The position numbers and the translations under genes were made by a program. From an uncultured Alphaproteobacteria bacterium (GTDB lineage: Bacteria; Pseudomonadota; Alphaproteobacteria; Rhodobacterales; Rhodobacteraceae): 49,241 nucleotides of DNA. Position 1 is the stretch's first letter. Each line of letters starts with the position of its first letter. Below are positions 1-9,587 of the stretch, in pieces. Below the pieces are notes generated by a model that made no database searches, was not told the origin of the DNA, and saw only the letters and a program-made list of their open reading frames with translations. The DNA lies in assembly GCA_902600895.1 (NCBI GenBank), contig CACKLF010000010.1, forward strand, positions 1-49,241. Direction: 5' to 3'.

Positions 1-2
1 GA

Positions 3-302
3 AGCGCAAAAATAACCTATGAATATGGATATCCTGCCACAATAAACAACTCTAAAAAAGCTACCATTTCAGCTGAGGTTGCTTCCTCAATAGTTGGAAG
101 TGAAATGGTCGCAATAAATATTCCGGTGAATATGGCCTCTGAAGATTTTTCGTATATGCTTAATATGAGACCTGGTGCATACGTCTTCCTTGGACAAGGT
201 GATACGCCAGGCTTACATCACCCTGAATATGATTTTGATGATGACATATCTCCTATTGGAGCTAGTTGGTACGCTAGTATGGTGGAGCGTATTCTAAAAT
301 AA
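3..302 (+). CDS. M20-family amidohydrolase, C-terminal fragment (cut by window start)
   Basis: This is the 3' end of a gene entering from the left. Reading from base 3, the frame is open for 99 codons to a TAA at 300-302. It begins inside a segment of the form ITYEYGYPATINN, which is typical of the late part of HipO/AMA/IAA-amino-acid-hydrolase-type M20 amidohydrolases. It then shows MASEDFSYML and GAYVFLGQGD followed by LHHPEYDFDDD, the usual C-terminal catalytic-domain signature with a metal-site histidine. Family members hydrolyse N-acyl or peptide-like amide bonds with a two-metal centre in the cytoplasm. The substrate cannot be told from this fragment. The DMT exporter downstream starts only 4 bases after the stop, so the two are probably co-transcribed. 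Confidence 0.85.
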   Translation, partial: SAKITYEYGYPATINNSKKATISAEVASSIVGSEMVAINIPVNMASEDFSYMLNMRPGAYVFLGQGDTPGLHHPEYDFDDDISPIGASWYASMVERILK

Positions 303-306
303 AATT

Positions 307-1278
307 TTGACAGATTCCCACTACTGGAAGGAAAAGAAAATCTTCAAAACGGATTTCCCAATTTTGGCCATATTTATGGTAATTTTAGGAGGATTCATAT
401 TAGGGTTCCAAGATGCCTTTGTTAAAGCTTCCTCAACTTACACCTCTTATTGGCAATTTCTTACGATAAGGTCTTTCTTTAATTTTACTATAGTATTTTT
501 GATCTGCCTGATATTTTTAAGTGCTAGAACATTTGTACCACAAAATATTCTTTTTGTACTACTTCGCTCTCTATGTGTGGGCATTTGCATGATATGCTTT
601 TTTTCAGGAGCCGTTACGTTAGATTTTTCCCTTATGATAGCAGGTTTGTATACTTACCCCATATTTATTACCATTATGGCAGCGATCATTCTTCGAGAAA
701 AACTTAACTTTGCTAGGATATCGGGAATGACATTAGGGGTTTTAGGCTCACTTTTAATACTTGAGCCTTGGTATTTTGATATTTCATATGTTCAGATTCT
801 ACCGATTTGCGCAGGATTTTTTTATGCTTGCAATATCATAATAATAAAAAGATTTTGCCCTCGGGAAAACCCCTTAGCCTTGGAGGTTATTCGTGCTCTA
901 GTTTTTATTCTTATAGGTTTGTTTGGGATAATTTTTTCAGAAGCCATTTTATCAGACTCCATTAAGTCAGAATTACCTTTTATTGCTAATGGCTGGCCTG
1001 ACATCACGTTCTTGATAATCGCGATTTGCATTATTGCCTCTGTCTGTAATTTACTGGGAAATCTTTTTATTATAAAAGGTTACCAGACTGCAGATAGTAG
1101 TCTGTTGGCTCCATTTGACTTTTTGTACCTCGTTTTTGCAGTGATCTGGGGAAGAATTGTTTTACAGACATGGCCCAGCCTTTTTGACTTCCTTGGAATT
1201 GCTCTTATTCTTTTTGCAGGCGTTGTTTCTAGTTTGGAGATCTTTAATCCTAAAATCAATTTAAACAACAATTCTTAG
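307..1278 (+). CDS. DMT/EamA-family transporter (10-TM drug/metabolite exporter)
   Basis: The 323-residue product is almost entirely hydrophobic and fits ten membrane segments in two five-helix EamA repeats. The first repeat opens with GFILGFQDAFVKASS. The second includes IIKGYQTADSSLLAPFDFLYLVFAVIWG, which resembles the conserved EamA helix containing the A-x-x-L-x-P/F pattern. The start is a TTG, with no ATG before the first membrane helix. The first in-frame ATG, at 376, would remove part of helix 1, so TTG is preferred. It lies 4 bases after the amidohydrolase stop, so translation may be coupled. Family members move small metabolites or amino acids across the inner membrane. The substrate here is unknown. 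It is the first of three EamA proteins in this window. Confidence 0.85.
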   Translation: MTDSHYWKEKKIFKTDFPILAIFMVILGGFILGFQDAFVKASSTYTSYWQFLTIRSFFNFTIVFLICLIFLSARTFVPQNILFVLLRSLCVGICMICFFSGAVTLDFSLMIAGLYTYPIFITIMAAIILREKLNFARISGMTLGVLGSLLILEPWYFDISYVQILPICAGFFYACNIIIIKRFCPRENPLALEVIRALVFILIGLFGIIFSEAILSDSIKSELPFIANGWPDITFLIIAICIIASVCNLLGNLFIIKGYQTADSSLLAPFDFLYLVFAVIWGRIVLQTWPSLFDFLGIALILFAGVVSSLEIFNPKINLNNNS

Positions 1279-1346
1279 TTTGACATAAACTTCAAAAACA
1301 TTTGCGACAAATTATCTTAAAATATTTTCCTCTTTTTATTGCAAAT

Positions 1347-1352
1347 TATAAT
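1347..1352 (+). promoter_or_regulatory. Candidate -10 element for katG
   Basis: A perfect TATAAT lies 42 bases before the katG ATG in the 116-base gap after the exporter gene. The hexamer about 16-17 bases upstream is a poor -35 match (TTTTCC). That would fit an activator-dependent promoter such as an OxyR-type peroxide response, but no clear operator is visible. In AT-rich DNA a chance TATAAT is common, so this is tentative. Confidence 0.3.
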
Positions 1353-1364
1353 ATGGGAAGGTAA

Positions 1365-3527
<2,163 letters not shown>

Positions 3528-3532
3528 AGGTA

Positions 3533-4591
3533 ATGAACTTTAAGGCCATGGATTTAATTGATCTCAGAAGTGATACGGTGACTAGACCGTCTGAGGAAAT
3601 GAAAAAAGCAATTTATAACGCCGAAGTTGGTGACGATGTATACGGCGATGATCCATCGGTAAACTATTTAGAGAATAAAATTTCCGAGATGCTAGGAAAA
3701 GATGAAGCTGTATTTATGACCAGTGGAACACAGAGTAATTTTTCATCGGTATTGGCTCACTGCAACCGTGGAGAGGAAATCATTGTAGGAGATACTTACC
3801 ATATAACCGGAGACGAGGCTGGGGGGGTATCAGTTCTAGGTGGGGTGGCCATGAATACTATTCCAGTAGAGAAAGATGGATCGCTTTGCCCAAAAAATAT
3901 CTATAAAGCAATAAAACCTGATGACCCTCATTACAGTATATCAAAACTTTTATGCTTGGAAAATACTTCACGTGGAAAAGCAGTGTCCTTAAAGAAGATG
4001 GCGGCTTCTTATGACCTTGCAAAAAAATCTGATCTGAGTGTTCATTTAGACGGAGCAAGATTTTTCAATGCAACAACTGAATTAGGATGTTCACCTAAGG
4101 ATCATGCAAGCTTTTCAGATACGATATCCATTTGCCTCTCAAAAGGCTTAGGAGCCCCTGCGGGATCACTACTGGTGCTGCCAAAAGATTTAGCAAAAAA
4201 AGCTCGCCGTATACGTAAACTTGCTGGAGGATCTCTGAGACAAAGCGGTCTCCTGGCCGCTGCTGGTATATATGCTCTTGACAACAATATTGAACGATTA
4301 AAAGATGATCATGCTAGAGCACAAAACTTCAAAAACGAATTACACCAATATTTTGGTAATATGTCTGAAAAAAGAGTTTCAGCTGATACGAATATGGTAT
4401 TTTTTAGTGATATCAGCGACAAATTTAAAGAAATTATACCCTTCTTTGAAAAAGAGAATATACTTCTATCTAAATGGTCAGGTAACACTCTTAGGATTGT
4501 GTTTCATCTTGATGTCAATGATGAAGCAGTAAAGAAGTTAATTCAAGTTTTCAAAAAATTTTATGAACCCTCTGTTATTTCACTAAATTAA
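3533..4591 (+). CDS. ltaE: Low-specificity L-threonine aldolase (PLP-dependent)
   Basis: The enzyme cleaves L-threonine or L-allo-threonine to glycine and acetaldehyde, and can act on other beta-hydroxy amino acids. The N-terminal IDLRSDTVTRPSEEM is the family hallmark. Further signs are the substrate loop GDDVYGDDP, SGTQSN, HLDGARFFNA and the PLP-binding lysine in ICLSKGLGAPAGS (about residue 204). The frame is open back to 3494 inside katG, but I take ATG 3533, or equally ATG 3548, because homologues begin just before the IDLRSDTVT motif. It lies directly behind katG on the same strand, so it is likely co-transcribed. Its stop overlaps that of the convergent regulator gene by 4 bases. Confidence 0.93.
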   Translation: MNFKAMDLIDLRSDTVTRPSEEMKKAIYNAEVGDDVYGDDPSVNYLENKISEMLGKDEAVFMTSGTQSNFSSVLAHCNRGEEIIVGDTYHITGDEAGGVSVLGGVAMNTIPVEKDGSLCPKNIYKAIKPDDPHYSISKLLCLENTSRGKAVSLKKMAASYDLAKKSDLSVHLDGARFFNATTELGCSPKDHASFSDTISICLSKGLGAPAGSLLVLPKDLAKKARRIRKLAGGSLRQSGLLAAAGIYALDNNIERLKDDHARAQNFKNELHQYFGNMSEKRVSADTNMVFFSDISDKFKEIIPFFEKENILLSKWSGNTLRIVFHLDVNDEAVKKLIQVFKKFYEPSVISLN

Positions 4592-5295
4592 ACTACCTTT
4601 ATTGCTGCTTTATCTACAGTTAATAAATAGCCTTTTTTGCTAACATTTTTAATTAATAATTCTGACATCATCTGATTGCCAAGATTGTCTCTCAGTCTTT
4701 TAATCCTCATAGCACCAGTTGCCTCGTCACAATCAATTATATTTTTCCCAGATATTATTGACTCGATATTACTTCCACTAATTACCTCATCATCCAGCCT
4801 AGCTTCACAAAGAATTGCTAAAGTTTCGCAAGCTGCCTCGGTCAAATCAAGTCTAAAATTGTTAATCAAAACTATCTTTTCATCTCGGTTTAAGATCAAA
4901 CTGCTTACATGAATACCCGACCTTTCAACTTCTGAAATCCTGTTATTTAGTAGCAAAATATTTTGAAAGAAAAGAAGTGCAGCAATTAATAAAATGGACG
5001 AAAAAGAGAATAAAATAAGTATTACATACCTGTAAGTTTCTAGAGTTTCTGAAAATGCTGTGCCACTCTCAGCCATTATCTCTAATAACTGAATCTCCAT
5101 TGGACTTTTTAAATCAGTTTCTAGAAATAAATTTTCTACGTGATTATTGAAAGCATTTGCATCAGGTAATTTGTATAAAAGCAAAAACGCAGAACAAGTT
5201 AAAACCAAAAAAATACTCGCTATTCCTATGTAGAAAGTCAGACCAAACCTCTGTTTTACCACCTTATCAGTATTTGAGAAAGTAAGCCCCTGCAT
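4588..5295 (-). CDS. Membrane-anchored winged-helix transcriptional regulator (two TM segments, OmpR-type C-terminal domain)
   Basis: The 235-residue protein has two hydrophobic helices, about residues 18-42 and 88-112, with a roughly 45-residue loop between them that is probably periplasmic. The cytoplasmic C-terminal part, about 150-230, ends in AMRIKRLRDNLG ... NVSKKGYLLTVDK. That matches the recognition helix and wing of OmpR/PhoB-type winged-helix DNA-binding domains. The layout resembles one-component membrane regulators of the ToxR/CadC type, but with the DNA-binding domain at the C-terminus. The frame is open to 5328, but ATG 5295 has a strong ribosome site (AGGAAGGA) just upstream and is chosen. 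The gene overlaps the end of the small secreted-protein gene by 29 bases, so the two are translationally coupled and probably act together, perhaps as sensor and effector. Confidence 0.7.
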   Translation of the reverse strand: MQGLTFSNTDKVVKQRFGLTFYIGIASIFLVLTCSAFLLLYKLPDANAFNNHVENLFLETDLKSPMEIQLLEIMAESGTAFSETLETYRYVILILFSFSSILLIAALLFFQNILLLNNRISEVERSGIHVSSLILNRDEKIVLINNFRLDLTEAACETLAILCEARLDDEVISGSNIESIISGKNIIDCDEATGAMRIKRLRDNLGNQMMSELLIKNVSKKGYLLTVDKAAIKVV

Positions 5296-5554
5296 TGTCC
5301 TTCCTTTCTTCGAGATTATCTTTTCCAAACAAGTCTATTAATTTGAGTAAAACCCAACCATTAGCTCGCAATCGAGCTCTCAATTCTAAAGCTACTGCAT
5401 CTCTTTTATCACATAAACTTGGGTTGATTTTAGCAATACCATAATGAAGACGTAATGGTTCGTTTTTTTTGGCCTTATAATCTGCATAGCATTCACCAAA
5501 TGTCATATGGGGAATGCTACTTAAGAATAAAGTTATTAATAGAATCTTTTTCAT
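5267..5554 (-). CDS. Small secreted protein of unknown function, partner of the membrane regulator
   Basis: This is a 95-residue protein with a clear Sec signal peptide (MKKILLITLFLSSIPHMTFG, cleavage likely before ECYADY). The mature part is about 75 residues with two cysteines, in ECYADYKAKK and PSLCDKRD, that could form a disulfide. A conserved-looking tail GWVLLKLIDLFGKDNLEERK ends in NAGAYFLKY. I recall similar short proteins in Rhodobacterales, annotated only as hypothetical. It is translated first and overlaps the winged-helix gene by 29 bases. I infer that it may be a periplasmic ligand or modulator of that membrane regulator. No enzymatic motif is visible. Confidence 0.75.
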   Translation of the reverse strand: MKKILLITLFLSSIPHMTFGECYADYKAKKNEPLRLHYGIAKINPSLCDKRDAVALELRARLRANGWVLLKLIDLFGKDNLEERKDNAGAYFLKY

Positions 5555-5726
5555 AAAATTTACCTGTCCCTTTCGAGTTTAATTTAGATAAGACAGATCA
5601 GGTTAAACAATAACAGAAATCCAAACTTACCTCAAAATATAATGTTATTGGATAACAGCAACGTGTTTTTGAATATCAGTATACTACTTGATATTTTCCA
5701 ATGCATGCTGCTAGAAAGGAAAACCC

Positions 5727-6350
5727 ATGTATCTTTATAATATGTCCAAGAAATTTAGAACCGTAGTTTTCATTTTATCTTTGTTAAACCTATGCTTCAC
5801 TGCCACTTACTCAATAGGAAGTGAGTCTGATTTTTTTAAAGGAGTGATGGGGGCGATAATTGTAAATGGAATTCTTCAAGAGGTAAAAAAGAAAAAAGAG
5901 CCAGTGATTGTTCGGAAACAAATAACATACATAAGCCCATATAATATATCGACACACAACCAAAGTACCAATAAATCACAACAAATAAAATATAACACAA
6001 TTCCTCAAAAAGCTTTCAAATCTCAATTACTGACGGTAAGACATAGTATCCAAGGGGAACTTATGAAAATGGGTTATTATTATGGTAAACTTGATGGTTA
6101 TTGGGGCCTAAAAACGGAACATGCAATTTCATCATACGCCAGAGATACTGGGCAACTACATTTACTAACCACTGTTATGGGTGCAAATTCCCTATTCAAC
6201 AAGATATTAAACAGCCAAAATAAAATGGGTCATAAATCAACTCAGTTGAGACATAAAGATGAAATTGTGCATCTTGAAACACAAATATCTAGCCTATTGG
6301 AAGAAATTAGAGCACTAGAGATTCGAATTTCACAATTAAAAAGAAATTAG
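5727..6350 (+). CDS. Secreted peptidoglycan-binding-like protein with C-terminal coiled coil
   Basis: The N-terminus (about residues 8-30) is a hydrophobic signal peptide or anchor, followed by a basic, low-complexity linker. Residues about 110-160 read RHSIQGELMKMGYYYGKLDGYWGLKTEHAIS in two pieces. This fits a PG_binding_1-type repeat: helix, G-Y/F, D-G-x-x-G, then T-x-x-A-I. The last about 35 residues (EIVHLETQISSLLEEIRALE) are a heptad-like coiled coil. A good ribosome site (AGAAAGGA) sits before the ATG at 5727, with a second ATG at codon 6. It is probably periplasmic and associated with cell wall. It is divergent from the small secreted protein/regulator pair, sharing a 172-base intergenic region. 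The exact role is unknown. Confidence 0.65.
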   Translation: MYLYNMSKKFRTVVFILSLLNLCFTATYSIGSESDFFKGVMGAIIVNGILQEVKKKKEPVIVRKQITYISPYNISTHNQSTNKSQQIKYNTIPQKAFKSQLLTVRHSIQGELMKMGYYYGKLDGYWGLKTEHAISSYARDTGQLHLLTTVMGANSLFNKILNSQNKMGHKSTQLRHKDEIVHLETQISSLLEEIRALEIRISQLKRN

Positions 6351-6654
6351 GAGAAAAGTAGCATAGAAATTATCAAGCCCGTAAGGTTTATCCGATAGTT
6401 TATACTCGGCTATACTAAAAACTTTCTGGCCATATTTATCGATCATGCAAATGATCTTGCAGTAAAACTTGAGTAAAAATATAGTCTAGAAAATACTTTT
6501 GTTGGTATGATAGGTAAAACTCACCAGAATATCTGACTGGACCAAGAGAAAAACTAGTTCACCAAAGGAATTAGAGAAAGGGCCTATAATGCCAAACTTG
6601 CATTAAATATATTTTAAGATAGTGAAATTGGTTTGACTCGCATATAATTTTACA
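6351..6654. other. Gene-free stretch with no identifiable feature
   Basis: This 304-base gap lies between the peptidoglycan-binding-like gene and the P450 gene. No reading frame longer than about 30 codons fits a known product. The frame continuing from the upstream gene carries about six stops in 100 codons, which is what AT-rich non-coding DNA would show. Some pieces look protein-like, but I could not match them to a family. There is no clear stem-loop or tRNA. Confidence 0.5.
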
Positions 6655-7821
6655 ATGCTCGATAAGCCTAATATATATAATGTTAATCAAAAGGAATTTT
6701 GGATAGATCCCTATCCAGATCTTCAAATACTTCGTAAAGAGCTACCCATTGCTTATGTCCCAGAACTGAATGCTACTCTTATAACAAAGAGAAATTTAAT
6801 TTTTAAATATGAAAAAAAAGTTGATGTCTTCTCATCAGATCAGCCAGATGGGTTAATGACAAAATTAATGGGTGAAAATATGATGAGAAAGGATGGGAAA
6901 TCCCACCTAAATGAAAGGAAAGCAATTTTTCCATCCATCTCACCAAAAACTACAATGGCAATCTGGCACAAGAAATTCGAAGATGCTGCTGAGGAAATTT
7001 TAAATTCCCTTAAAAAAAAGTCTGGAGGAGATTTAGTTAGAGACTACGCGATGCCACTATCTGCTGAAGCATTAAAAATAGTTACTGGACTAACAAATAT
7101 GGAAAGAGATGAGATGGACAGGGTTAGTCAAGGAATGATTGATGGTATAGCAAATTATTCTGGAGATCCTTCCATTGAAGAAAATTGCAAAAAATGTACA
7201 ACCTCTATAGATCTTCATATAAGTGAAATTATTAAATCACACCAAGAAAACCCGAATAACTCGCTATTATCAACACAATTAATGGCAGGATTAACTGATC
7301 AGCAGATCCGAGCAAATATTAAGTTAGCTATATCTGGTGGACAAAATGAGCCAAGGGACGCTATTGCAGGCACCGTTTGGGCCTTGCTAAGCTATCCAAG
7401 TCAATTGAAGGCTATACAAAATGAAGAGTTCACTTGGTTGGATGCATTTGAGGAATTCGCCCGGTGGATTTCACCAATTGGAATGTCTCCTCGACGAGTC
7501 GCAAAGAAATATAAAATTGGAACAATTGATTTTTTGGAAAACGAACGTATTTTCCTCATGTTTGGTTCTGGAAATCGAGACGAAGATTGCTTTGATGATC
7601 CTGAAAGTTTTAATATTGCGCAAGATAGATCTAACACCATAACATTTGGTGCTGGCCCCCACTTTTGTGCTGGTGCATGGATTTCCAGGTGCCTTATAGG
7701 CCAAGTTGCCCTACCAAAATTATTTGCACATCTTCCAAATTTAAGGCTTAGTTCAACTTCAAAAGTTGAATTTAGAGGATGGGCATTCAGAGGCCCACTG
7801 GAAGTACGTTGTACTTGGTAA
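6655..7821 (+). CDS. Cytochrome P450 (bacterial class I type)
   Basis: The 388-residue soluble protein carries the P450 signatures. The K-helix ExxR is E267-x-x-R270 (EEFAR). The haem loop is FGAGPHFCAG with ligand C338. The I-helix is unusual: instead of the common A-G-x-E/D-T-T it has SGGQNEPRDAIAG (about 227-239), a variant seen in one subset of alphaproteobacterial P450s. There is no signal peptide or membrane anchor, so it is a cytoplasmic class I enzyme needing a ferredoxin and reductase, neither of which is next to it. It inserts oxygen into an unknown organic substrate. The ATG at 6655 has no strong ribosome site. The gene stands alone, with 168 bases before the TRAP operon. Confidence 0.93.
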   Translation: MLDKPNIYNVNQKEFWIDPYPDLQILRKELPIAYVPELNATLITKRNLIFKYEKKVDVFSSDQPDGLMTKLMGENMMRKDGKSHLNERKAIFPSISPKTTMAIWHKKFEDAAEEILNSLKKKSGGDLVRDYAMPLSAEALKIVTGLTNMERDEMDRVSQGMIDGIANYSGDPSIEENCKKCTTSIDLHISEIIKSHQENPNNSLLSTQLMAGLTDQQIRANIKLAISGGQNEPRDAIAGTVWALLSYPSQLKAIQNEEFTWLDAFEEFARWISPIGMSPRRVAKKYKIGTIDFLENERIFLMFGSGNRDEDCFDDPESFNIAQDRSNTITFGAGPHFCAGAWISRCLIGQVALPKLFAHLPNLRLSSTSKVEFRGWAFRGPLEVRCTW

Positions 7822-7967
7822 AATCCTTTTCCAACCTTACACTAATCGTATTAATGTTTATTAACAATCGGAGCTCCCGCAACATAAAATAAAAAAAAGT
7901 GTTGAACTTTTTAAAATTTAATAAAGAATTAGTTTACGGATAAATTTTTGTAAAATTACACTATATA

Positions 7968-7973
7968 TATAAT
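7968..7973 (+). promoter_or_regulatory. Candidate -10 element for the TRAP operon
   Basis: A TATAAT lies inside a TATATATATAAT run 16 bases before the dctP-like ATG. The leader would be very short. No convincing -35 is present (best TTTTTG with a 17-base spacer). The ribosome site TGGGAG at 7978-7983 is good. The promoter is tentative because the whole gap is AT-rich. Confidence 0.3.
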
Positions 7974-7989
7974 AACTTGGGAGATTGAA

Positions 7990-9015
7990 ATGAGATTAAG
8001 CAAATTTATGGCTAGTGCAGGTGCTATTGCAGCAAGTTTTGGCATTACAATAGGTACTGCATCAGCTGAAAAGGTTCTCACCGTAGCATCCTGGGCAGCA
8101 CCTTTTCATGTGATGAACGAGAGTGTATTTCCTTGGATAAGTAACGAACTTGGAAATTGTACAGGTGGAACCCTTAGTCTAAAAGTGGAGTATGGACTTG
8201 CACCTCCTCCAGCCATGTATGACACAGTAAGAGACGGAGTAGCTGATATGTCCTGGATTGTTTACGGCTACACACCTGGAAAGTTTGTAACCACGATGAT
8301 AGGTGAGCTACCCAGTATCCCTGGGAATGCCAGACAAAAATCAGTGGCTTTTCAAAGAACTCATGAAAAGTATTTTGAGTCAGTTGGGGAAGCCAAAGGT
8401 GTTCAAATACTGGCTAGCTATACTCACGGCCCAGGAATGGCAAATACCATTAAAAAAATTACATCTTATAAAGAGCTTGAAGGCGTGAAAATGCGGATAG
8501 GTGGTGGTGTTGCTAACGCTATAGGGAGTGCTCTAGGTGTTGCAGGAGTAAATGCACCTGCACCAGCAGTTTACGAGCTAATTGATGGAGGGGTTGCAGA
8601 TGGCGTATTTTTTCCTTTCGAAACAATGCATGCATTTAAGATTGCCGAATTAGCTAAATATTCTTTTCATAACCCAGACGGTATGTATACGACTGTCTTT
8701 GGGCTTATAATGAATGATGATACTTATAATGATCTTGATTCCAAACAAAAGGCCTGCGTTGACGAGATGAGAGGCGTTAATTTAGCAAGAACTATTGGAT
8801 GGTTTTGGGATGATGCAGATAAGGTTGGAGCCTCAGCCGCTGCTAGTTATGGGCATGAGCTAACCATCGCGAGTGATGCAGAAAGGCAGTATTTTAAAGA
8901 TGCTACGGCCGGTGTTACTACAGATGTACTAGCTAAGGTATCTGCTAAAGGAGTTGATGCAGAATCTGCGTTAGCGTACTTCAAAGAGCAAGTAGCTACA
9001 GAATCTGGTCAATAA
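7990..9015 (+). CDS. TRAP transporter substrate-binding protein (DctP family)
   Basis: This is the periplasmic receptor of a tripartite ATP-independent periplasmic transporter. Residues 1 to about 26 form a signal peptide ending TASAEKV. The mature protein shows the DctP layout: an early WAAPFHVMNESVFPWIS, a central GVKMRIGGGVANAIGSALG loop that normally contains the conserved substrate-contacting arginine (R in KMRIGG), and GVADGVFFPFETM near the hinge. The family usually binds carboxylates through that arginine. The specific ligand is unknown. At 341 residues it is of normal length. It is the first gene of a three-gene operon with a good ribosome site. Confidence 0.93.
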   Translation: MRLSKFMASAGAIAASFGITIGTASAEKVLTVASWAAPFHVMNESVFPWISNELGNCTGGTLSLKVEYGLAPPPAMYDTVRDGVADMSWIVYGYTPGKFVTTMIGELPSIPGNARQKSVAFQRTHEKYFESVGEAKGVQILASYTHGPGMANTIKKITSYKELEGVKMRIGGGVANAIGSALGVAGVNAPAPAVYELIDGGVADGVFFPFETMHAFKIAELAKYSFHNPDGMYTTVFGLIMNDDTYNDLDSKQKACVDEMRGVNLARTIGWFWDDADKVGASAAASYGHELTIASDAERQYFKDATAGVTTDVLAKVSAKGVDAESALAYFKEQVATESGQ

Positions 9016-9032
9016 AAGATTAGCTTTGTTTA

Positions 9033-9581
9033 ATGAAATCGTTAATTGATAATTTGGAATGGCTTGCCCTCAAGGTGAGCCGTTTCATTTCAAACCTATC
9101 AGGAATAGCAGTACTCTGGATAATTGCTATAACATGTGTAGATGTTATTGGAAGATATTTTTTTAATTCCCCACTGTATGCTGGTTCCGAAATGGTTCAG
9201 GTTAGCATGGCCTTTGTGATTTTCTTATCACTGCCCGGACTCTTCTTTAAAAATGAAAATATTATTGTTGATTTATTTCCATTTTTTAAAAAAGGCTATG
9301 TAGGCTGGGTTATGGGTGGAGCTTTTTTAGCCACAACAGCGTACTGTCTATGGATTATAGCCGGTAAAACTTATGCTTATGCCAAGCGATCTTTTGAGGA
9401 TGGTGATACATATGAATACATAATCTTACCTGGTTATTCCTTTGACCATAGTCCCTTCATGCCAAAATACTTGGTTGATACTTTTATGGCTTTTGCCGTG
9501 TTTTTTACATTTGCCATGGTTGTTTTAAGATTTTTTGTCCTTATCAGTCGTCCAAAATCTAATTCAGAGCCAGAAGAGTAA
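9033..9581 (+). CDS. TRAP transporter small permease (DctQ family)
   Basis: The 182-residue membrane protein has four hydrophobic helices typical of the small TRAP subunit, at about residues 20-40, 55-75, 95-115 and 145-170. The motif VDVIGRYFFNSPLYAGSEMVQ is the DctQ signature (D-V-x-x-R-x-x-F-x-x-P-x-x-x-x-x-E). The start ATG is 17 bases after the binding-protein stop. The large permease follows 6 bases after its own stop. It pairs with DctM to form the sodium-driven membrane transporter. Confidence 0.93.
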   Translation: MKSLIDNLEWLALKVSRFISNLSGIAVLWIIAITCVDVIGRYFFNSPLYAGSEMVQVSMAFVIFLSLPGLFFKNENIIVDLFPFFKKGYVGWVMGGAFLATTAYCLWIIAGKTYAYAKRSFEDGDTYEYIILPGYSFDHSPFMPKYLVDTFMAFAVFFTFAMVVLRFFVLISRPKSNSEPEE

Positions 9582-9587
9582 TACCTA

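Noticed and set aside
6351-6654. Possible decayed gene in the gap before the P450
   Set aside because: One frame has protein-like pieces, but its stop frequency is as expected by chance in AT-rich DNA, and I could not match a family.
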